Below, one piece after another: positions 12,766 to 17,721 of a stretch of DNA of 17,721 nt. The translations under genes and the position numbers were made by a program. This stretch comes from an uncultured Eggerthellaceae bacterium. GTDB lineage: Bacteria; Actinomycetota; Coriobacteriia; Coriobacteriales; Eggerthellaceae. The stretch covers positions 1 through 17,721 of the forward strand of contig CAJUPL010000012.1 of assembly GCA_910588435.1 (NCBI GenBank), read 5' to 3'. Below the pieces are notes generated by a model. It was not told the origin of the DNA. It saw only the letters and a program-made list of their open reading frames with translations, and searched no databases. Every line of letters begins with the position of its first letter. Position 1 is the stretch's first letter.

Positions 12766-13770
12766 ATGCCTGACGATATCCGCACGCTTGAATTCACATA
12801 CCCGTCCTTTGACGGGGTCAGCAACATCCACGCCATGGTCTGGCAGCCGCCGATTGGTGTGCAGCCGCATGGGATCGTGCAGTTGATCCACGGCATGGCG
12901 GAGCATATAGAGCGCTACGACGCGTTCGCGCGCTTCCTGGCCAGCGCCGGGTTCTTGGTCTGCGGGCATGACCATATCGGTCACGGCCACAGCGTCTCCA
13001 GCCGGGATGAGCTGGGGCACATGCCGCCTGAGAACGGCGCGGAAGTCCTGGTGGAAGACGTGGACACCCTGCGCTACATCGTGCAGCACGCGTTCGACGA
13101 AGTGGAGGTCATCCCCACAGCGGACGGCCCGGACATCGTGGAAGGCAAGCTGCCGTACTTCATCTTCGGCCACTCCATGGGCAGCTTCACGCTGCGCGTC
13201 TATCTCACGCGCCACGGCCAAGGACTGGCGGGCGCCATCATCTGCGGCACCGGCCAGCAGCCGCAACCGCTCTCGCTCATGGGCAACACGCTGGCGCGCT
13301 TGGGTTCGCGCTTCCGCGGTGAGCGCATGAAGAGCCACCTGATCCATAACATGGCCGACGGCGCGTTCGTCCGCCAGGTGGACGATCCGCAAACGGAGTT
13401 CGACTGGATCTCCTCAAGCCGCCAGAACATCGACGACTACATAGAAGATGAGCTAAACGGCTTCCAGTTCACGCTTGGCGGGTACGCAACGCTCACGCGC
13501 CTGACGCTGCTGGCGGTTGACCTTGAGCTGGCCAAGCAGATCCCGAACTCGCTCCCGCTCCTGTTCATTGCCGGCTCAAAGGACCCGGTGGGGGATCAAG
13601 GCGCGGGCGTGAAAGCCGCCGCGCAGATGATGGAGCGCGCCGGCCAAGAGGACGTGGAAGTCATCCTGTATGACGGCATGCGCCACGAGGTGCTGAACGA
13701 AGAGGACTCTGACCTGGTGTTCGACGACGTGCTGGCATGGCTTGAGGCGGTCTGCCTTGAGCGAGAGTGA
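12766..13770 (+). CDS. Alpha/beta hydrolase, lysophospholipase/monoacylglycerol-lipase-like
   Basis: This 334-residue serine hydrolase has a canonical fold. The oxyanion segment HGMAEHIERY (42-51) is typical of the PldB / monoglyceride-lipase group. The nucleophile elbow is GHSMGS with S137, the acid is D273 in GSKDPVG and the base is H307 in MRHEVLNE. Substrates in this group are usually lysophospholipids or monoacylglycerols, but related enzymes hydrolyse other esters. There is no signal peptide or membrane helix, so it is likely cytoplasmic. AGAAAGGG lies seven bases before the ATG. The stop codon lies inside the next gene, so it is likely translationally coupled to the cation transporter. 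Confidence 0.85.
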   Translation: MPDDIRTLEFTYPSFDGVSNIHAMVWQPPIGVQPHGIVQLIHGMAEHIERYDAFARFLASAGFLVCGHDHIGHGHSVSSRDELGHMPPENGAEVLVEDVDTLRYIVQHAFDEVEVIPTADGPDIVEGKLPYFIFGHSMGSFTLRVYLTRHGQGLAGAIICGTGQQPQPLSLMGNTLARLGSRFRGERMKSHLIHNMADGAFVRQVDDPQTEFDWISSSRQNIDDYIEDELNGFQFTLGGYATLTRLTLLAVDLELAKQIPNSLPLLFIAGSKDPVGDQGAGVKAAAQMMERAGQEDVEVILYDGMRHEVLNEEDSDLVFDDVLAWLEAVCLERE

Positions 13771-15001
13771 CACATCATCTGACACCTTGCGAACGGGCCA
13801 ACCTGAAGCCGCCTCTGGTGAGGTGAGTTCGCCAGCTCAGGGGCAGCTTGCGCCCGACGGCGCACAGGAGCAGCTTGCGAACGCGGGCCAACCTGCCGCC
13901 AAGACCCAGCGTGACCATCTGATCGTGAAGGCCAGCGTCATCGGGATCGTTGGCAACCTGCTGCTGTCCGCGTTCAAGATGTTGGTGGGCTTCATCTCGG
14001 GCTCCATTGCCATCATCCTTGACGGCGTGAACAACGCAACGGACGTCATGGCATCCGTGGTCACCATCGTGGGCACGAAGCTGGCCGCGCGCCGCCCGGA
14101 CAAGAAGCACCCGTTCGGCTACGGGCGCGTGGAGTACCTGACCAGCGTGGCCATCGCCGTGATCATCCTGGCGGCCGGCGCCATCTCGCTCAAGGAATCA
14201 GTGGACAAGATCGTCACGCCCGGTGAGCCAAGCTATTCAACGCTTGCCATCACCATAATAGTGGTGGCCATCATCGCGAAGATCGGGCTGGGGCTGGTCT
14301 TCAAGCATTACGGTGACAAGACGAAGTCCGAGGCGCTGGTGGCGTCCGGCGTTGACTCCAATAACGACGCGGTGCTGTCCGCCGGCACGTTGGTGGTGGC
14401 GCTGTTCCAGAACCTGTGGGGCATCAACATCGACGGCGCGGTGGGCCTCATCATCTCGCTGGTGGTGTGCAAGACGGGGCTGGATGTGCTGCGTGATTCG
14501 CTGGCGCCCATCATCGGCACGCCGGAGGACAAAGAGCAAGTGGAGCGCATCCGCACGTGCGTGCGCAAGTACCCTGAAGTGGGCGGCGTGCACGACATCA
14601 TCATCGACAACTACGGCCCCAACAAGGTGATCGGCTCCGCGCGGATCCAAGTTCGCGACGACATGACCGCGAAAGAGGCCAGCGAGCTGACGCGGCAGAT
14701 CGCGAAGGCGCTGCAGGAGGACAGCGGCGTCATCATGAACATCGGGATATACACGGAGAACACGTCTGATGAGTTCAAGCCGATGCATGCCAAGCTTGAG
14801 GAGCTGGCGAACGCGGATCCGGACGTGCATGGGATCCATGCTTTCTACGTGGACCGCGGCAAGAAGACGTGCTTCTTTGACCTGGAGGTTGACGTCTCTG
14901 CGAACGCCGCTGAGGTTGAGCGCCGCGTGGTCTCCGCCATGCAGCGCGTCTACCCCGACTACACCTTCGACGTCCAGGTGGACACAGACTACGAAGAGTG
15001 A
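13757..15001 (+). CDS. Cation diffusion facilitator (CDF) family transporter
   Basis: A 414-residue metal-ion/proton antiporter, probably exporting a divalent cation. A hydrophilic Q/A-rich N-terminus (1-52) precedes about six helices. The TM2 site reads DGVNNATD (89-96), an NxxxD arrangement (N92, D96), and TM5 has D200-SNN-D204. KKHPFGYGRVEYL (116-128) is the conserved loop. A cytoplasmic ferredoxin-like domain (from about residue 260) is followed by a second similar segment ending in an acidic tail, which makes it longer than the ~300-residue YiiP type. The site residues differ from classical zinc HxxxD, so the metal is left open. I chose TTG 13757, with GAGG 9 bp upstream; TTG 13742 would add five residues. 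It overlaps the hydrolase by 14 bp. Confidence 0.85.
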   Translation: MSESDTSSDTLRTGQPEAASGEVSSPAQGQLAPDGAQEQLANAGQPAAKTQRDHLIVKASVIGIVGNLLLSAFKMLVGFISGSIAIILDGVNNATDVMASVVTIVGTKLAARRPDKKHPFGYGRVEYLTSVAIAVIILAAGAISLKESVDKIVTPGEPSYSTLAITIIVVAIIAKIGLGLVFKHYGDKTKSEALVASGVDSNNDAVLSAGTLVVALFQNLWGINIDGAVGLIISLVVCKTGLDVLRDSLAPIIGTPEDKEQVERIRTCVRKYPEVGGVHDIIIDNYGPNKVIGSARIQVRDDMTAKEASELTRQIAKALQEDSGVIMNIGIYTENTSDEFKPMHAKLEELANADPDVHGIHAFYVDRGKKTCFFDLEVDVSANAAEVERRVVSAMQRVYPDYTFDVQVDTDYEE

Positions 15002-15078
15002 TTTGCTCCGCTTGCTGCGAAGTTGCTGCTCTGCCTAACCTGCTGCACCTTTCTTGCTCATGCCCCTAATCCGGTGTC

Positions 15079-15103
15079 GCGGGTGCATAGCACCCGCTCC
15101 TTT
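15079..15103 (+). terminator. Intrinsic terminator (B module) after the CDF gene
   Basis: GCGGGTGC, ATA, GCACCCGC, then TCCTTT, 77 bp after the CDF stop codon. The T-run is short. Confidence 0.6.
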
Positions 15104-15107
15104 CATT

Positions 15108-15162
15108 GCGGCCTTTAACATCCCGCATTCGCTTTCACGCTCATGCGGAATGTAGCGGCCTT
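15108..15162 (+). repeat. C module
   Basis: GCGGCCTTTAAC, stem ACATCCCGCAT / ATGCGGAATGT, GTAGCGGCCTT. No D follows; the sequence passes straight into H through AAAAGATT, exactly as at the end of the window (17665-17672). Confidence 0.8.
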
Positions 15163-15171
15163 AAAAGATTT

Positions 15172-15293
15172 GTAGGCGTCTCCATTGGAGACGCAGCATT
15201 GCGCCCCCCAATAGTGGGCGCTTCCATTGGAAGCGCAGTTGCACGCCAGTGCAACGTAACGCAGGCGGTAGCCTGCGAACACCCGGATGCCAG
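15172..15293 (+). repeat. Modules H, H, G and J
   Basis: H at 15172-15196 (TCTC / GAGA) and at 15214-15238 (CTTC / GAAG). G is GTTGCAC, GCCA, GTGCAAC (15238-15255). J is CGCAGGC, GGTA, GCCTGCG with the conserved tail (15260-15293). Confidence 0.8.
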
Positions 15294-15486
15294 CAACTGG
15301 TCAGGCAACCTAGCCTGGCGCAAGACACCAATCCGGGTGGCACGGGCTTCAACCCTCATCCGGGTGCATTCCTGTCCCCTAGAGGAAGATCTTGCAAGCC
15401 AACTCTCAGGGTTGCTACCCCTCGCTCCCAGATAGGTCATCTGCGCCAGGCCAGCTTGCCTGACCTAGGTCTGTGTGCCGGGTGCC

Positions 15487-15593
15487 CTTGCCCTGTCGGG
15501 CAAGTTACGCATTGCTCACCGCAATGCTGCGGCTGCAATGCAGCCGCCCACATGGTAGGGGGGCAATGCTGCGCTTGCAATGCAAGCGCCTAC
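15487..15593 (-). repeat. Modules J, G, H and H in - orientation
   Basis: J is CTTGCCC, TGTC, GGGCAAG (15487-15504). G is GCATTGC, TCACC, GCAATGC (15509-15527). H at 15527-15551 is GCTG / CAGC and at 15569-15593 is CTTG / CAAG. The window's first 51 bases repeat this arrangement. Confidence 0.8.
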
Positions 15594-15695
15594 CGCAAGG
15601 AATGGGTAGCCGCCTACCGCAAATGGTTTCACCCGGAGCGGGGTGAGTAAGCCTTTTCCAGGGCAGCAAGCGGAACGCGCGCACCTTCCGAAAGT

Positions 15696-17666
15696 ATGTC
15701 AACCAACCTGCAAGCAGCGCTCCTTGAAGCTACACCCCAGGCAGAGCAACGGAACAACAGCGATAATATCCCCATGCGCACCTACCTGAAGACCCTCACA
15801 CGCAAAGACGCCATCCTGCTGACCGCGATCGCAGCAACGCTTGCGTTCTGCTGCGTGTTCGGCGCCTCCTACGTGGTGGGCGAGGGCTGGGCCGCCATCC
15901 TCCTCCAGCTAGAAGTGCTCCTCACCCTGCTAGCCGCCCCCGCGTTCGCCGCCATCCTCTGCTTGGTGGACGCTTTCTGGGACAGGCTCACCGGCTCCAA
16001 GCCAAAGGCCACCCCGCCGCTGACCACCCCAACCCCCAACACCCCCACCCCCAACACACCCAACACGCCCAGCACGCCCACACCCAACACCCCAACCTCC
16101 AACAACGCGCCTACCGCGCCCACCCCCGCAAAGCGCAACCGCAAGCGAATCCCCACCCCCGCAGTCATGTTCGCCATCATGCTCATCTGCTGGCTGCCGT
16201 GGATCGCGGCCAACTTCCCTGGCGGCACGTACTGGGACACCTACTGGCAGATGTGGCAGGTCTACCCCGAGGCGCACCCCATAGCGCTGATCCAATGGGC
16301 CCCGGTTCGCCAAGATACGCTGACCAGCGCGTGGCTGGTGGACCACCACCCCGTCCTGACCACGCTGATCTACGGCGCCGCCGCCTGGACGTCCGACCAA
16401 CTGACCGGCACGTGGATGGCCGGCGTCTTCGTGCTCTCCACGCTGCAAGTCCTGGCCTACGCCGCGCTCCTCACGTGGACCCTCCGCCGCCTCAGGCGCT
16501 GGGGCACCCCGCGCCGCCTCCGCCTCGCCGCATTCGCGTTCTGCTGCCTGATGCCGCTGATCCCGGTCTGGGCGTGCTGTGTGGTGAAAGACAGCACATT
16601 CGGCCTCTTCTTCCTCCCGTGGCTGGTGCTGTTGGTGGAGTTCGCGAAAGGGTCCGCGAAAGGGATCGCGCTCACAAGCAAGGTCCAGTTCGCGAACGCG
16701 TTCCCGCAAGCAATCAGCTCACAGCCCGCGAACAGCCCTGACACGCAAAGCCCCCGTTGGGGCGTCATGCTGGCGCTGGCCGTCATGATGTGCCTCACCA
16801 AGAAGACCGGCGTGTTCATCGTGGTTGCAACCGCAGTGGCCGCATGCCTGATCTACCGCCGTGACCGGCGCGCGCTCAGAGAGTTCGCCATCCAAGGTGC
16901 AACGTGCGCGGCCATCATGTGGATCCTGCTGCCGCTGGTGATCTTCCCGCTTGCGAACATCTCGCCAGGCGGCAAGCAAGAGATCCTGGGGCCGGTCTTC
17001 CAGCAAACTGCCAGGTATGCGCAGCAAAACGGGCTGTCAGAGGACGAGGCGACAATCGTGGACGCGGTGGTGGACGTGGACCGCGTTCGCAACCATTACG
17101 AGTTCGATTTCCAAGACGCGGTCAAGTATTACTACCGCGTGGGGTCAACGAACGAGGAGCTGCGGGCGTACCTGGCGCTCTGGGCGGAGCAGGGCGCGCG
17201 CGATCCGGAGGCGTACTTCGGGTCCGTGATGGCGCTGGCCGGGCAGTATGTGGCGCCCACGACGTATCTGAACTTGCGGATGGTGACGGTGGACACGAAC
17301 ATCGGGGAGCCGGAGCGGCATGTGCTGTGGAACCCGCCGGAGCTGGATTGGCTGCGCAACGGGCTGGACGAGGCGTATGCGGCGGTGGCCAGCGTGCCGG
17401 TTGCGAACTTGCCCTTCTTGACGGTGACGTACGTGCTTTGGCTGCCTGCGCTGGTGCTGTTCCTGATGGCCAGGCGGCGGCTTGCGTGCGGCATCGTGTT
17501 CGTGCCGCTTGTCGTGGTGGTGGCGTTCTGCGTGATCGCGCCGGTGTTCGACGCCCGCTACGCCTGGCCGATGCTGCTAGCCGTGCCCCTCCTGCTGGGG
17601 TTGCCCCATGCCCCTGAAAGTGCTGCATGGACGAAGAGCACTCTCATGCGGAATGTAGCGGCCTAA
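15696..17666 (+). CDS. Multi-pass membrane protein, DUF6020 / GT-C glycosyltransferase-like
   Basis: A 656-residue polytopic membrane protein. Two hydrophobic segments (about 38-60 and 66-93) precede a Pro/Thr/Asn linker (106-145) built from TPTPN / TPN repeats, then about eight further helices. FPGGTYWD (174-181) and DHHPVLTTLIYG (216-227) fit the Pro-Gly...Asp and His-Pro pattern of DUF6020 proteins, which resemble GT-C lipid-linked-sugar transferases. I infer a cell-envelope glycan role without a known substrate. The ATG at 15696 has only a weak GAAAG; M27 (15774) is an alternative start. The last residues (STLMRNVAA) are encoded by a partial C module, so the 3' end has been overwritten by repeat sequence or the gene reads into it. 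Confidence 0.65.
   Translation: MSTNLQAALLEATPQAEQRNNSDNIPMRTYLKTLTRKDAILLTAIAATLAFCCVFGASYVVGEGWAAILLQLEVLLTLLAAPAFAAILCLVDAFWDRLTGSKPKATPPLTTPTPNTPTPNTPNTPSTPTPNTPTSNNAPTAPTPAKRNRKRIPTPAVMFAIMLICWLPWIAANFPGGTYWDTYWQMWQVYPEAHPIALIQWAPVRQDTLTSAWLVDHHPVLTTLIYGAAAWTSDQLTGTWMAGVFVLSTLQVLAYAALLTWTLRRLRRWGTPRRLRLAAFAFCCLMPLIPVWACCVVKDSTFGLFFLPWLVLLVEFAKGSAKGIALTSKVQFANAFPQAISSQPANSPDTQSPRWGVMLALAVMMCLTKKTGVFIVVATAVAACLIYRRDRRALREFAIQGATCAAIMWILLPLVIFPLANISPGGKQEILGPVFQQTARYAQQNGLSEDEATIVDAVVDVDRVRNHYEFDFQDAVKYYYRVGSTNEELRAYLALWAEQGARDPEAYFGSVMALAGQYVAPTTYLNLRMVTVDTNIGEPERHVLWNPPELDWLRNGLDEAYAAVASVPVANLPFLTVTYVLWLPALVLFLMARRRLACGIVFVPLVVVVAFCVIAPVFDARYAWPMLLAVPLLLGLPHAPESAAWTKSTLMRNVAA
17643..17664 (+). 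repeat. Right-half remnant of a C module inside the 3' end of the last CDS
   Basis: CTCATGCGGAATGTAGCGGCC equals the right part of C at 15108-15162, without the left half or its stem partner. It overlaps the stop region of the DUF6020-like gene. Confidence 0.7.
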
Positions 17667-17675
17667 AAGATTCCT

Positions 17676-17700
17676 GTGGGCGCTTCCATTGGAAGCGCAG
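17676..17700 (+). repeat. H module at the window end
   Basis: GTGGGCG, CTTC, CATTG, GAAG, CGCAG, followed by TTGCACG, the beginning of a G module that does not continue. Confidence 0.8.
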
Positions 17701-17721
17701 TTGCACGCCCCTCTTCAATAG

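Larger units (their letters stand above)
15002..15695. other. 0.7-kb gene-free region with facing module arms
   Basis: Left arm: A (15010-15019), B, C, H, H, G, J in + orientation (to 15293). Right arm: J, G, H, H and A in - orientation (15487-15671). The middle shares GGCTTC(T/A)ACCCT and a CAGAT / ATCTG hairpin with 4040-4140, so the whole region is homologous to 3448-4635 apart from module losses. No gene is seen. Confidence 0.8.

Noticed and set aside
13742..13756. Earlier TTG start for the cation transporter
   Set aside because: It would add only MRRSA and has no better ribosome binding site; TTG 13757 has GAGG at a usable distance. The choice remains uncertain.
1..17721. RAYT or other transposase gene that would move the repeats
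   Set aside because: None of the nine genes contains a transposase or recombinase domain; any enzyme acting on the modules must be encoded elsewhere.

Overview
The window is GC-rich and tightly coding on the + strand. Nine protein genes all point the same way, separated by intergenic regions of 0.05 to 1.2 kb that carry almost no coding potential. A bile-salt-hydrolase-type enzyme, a DUF1292 protein, an orphan hybrid histidine kinase with two receivers, an HdeD-like protein, a DUF6020-like membrane protein and an M28-like membrane protein together suggest a gut-associated Gram-positive anaerobe. I would place it in Coriobacteriia (Actinomycetota), by inference only: there is no rRNA or marker gene to confirm it.

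Genes in order: a degenerate M28-peptidase-like membrane protein with a ~620-residue disordered insert (346-3447); a sodium:solute symporter (4636-6273); a hybrid sensor kinase (6692-8947); a choloylglycine hydrolase (10093-11058) followed 45 bp later by a DUF1292 protein (11104-11538); an HdeD/DUF308-like membrane protein (12002-12553); an alpha/beta hydrolase (12766-13770) overlapping a cation diffusion facilitator (13757-15001); and a DUF6020/GT-C-like multi-pass membrane protein (15696-17666). The hydrolase/CDF pair and the BSH/DUF1292 pair look like two-gene operons. The others are probably single transcription units closed by hairpin terminators. The products are mostly membrane or envelope transport, sensing and lipid or bile metabolism; no single pathway joins them.

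The most striking content is between the genes. Nearly every intergenic region longer than 200 bp is built from the same ordered set of short hairpin modules, which I call A, B, C, D, E, H, G and J. Each module has conserved flanks or loop, but its stem sequence differs from copy to copy while staying complementary. H, for example, is GTGGGCG, four variable bases, CATTG, the four complementary bases, CGCAG, and at least five different stems occur. In the two longest gaps (3448-4635 and 15002-15695) the modules run in + orientation after the upstream gene and in - orientation before the downstream gene. Module A (GCTTGCTGCC) sits a few bases after several stop codons, and module B often reads as an intrinsic terminator. 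Module E carries two TGACC-N5-GGTCA palindromes and lies 105-135 bp upstream of three start codons. I do not recognise this family. It resembles BIME/BOX-type mosaic repeats in principle, but the systematic compensatory stem variation is unusual and is the main candidate for an undescribed system here. No RAYT, transposase or integrase is present in the window.
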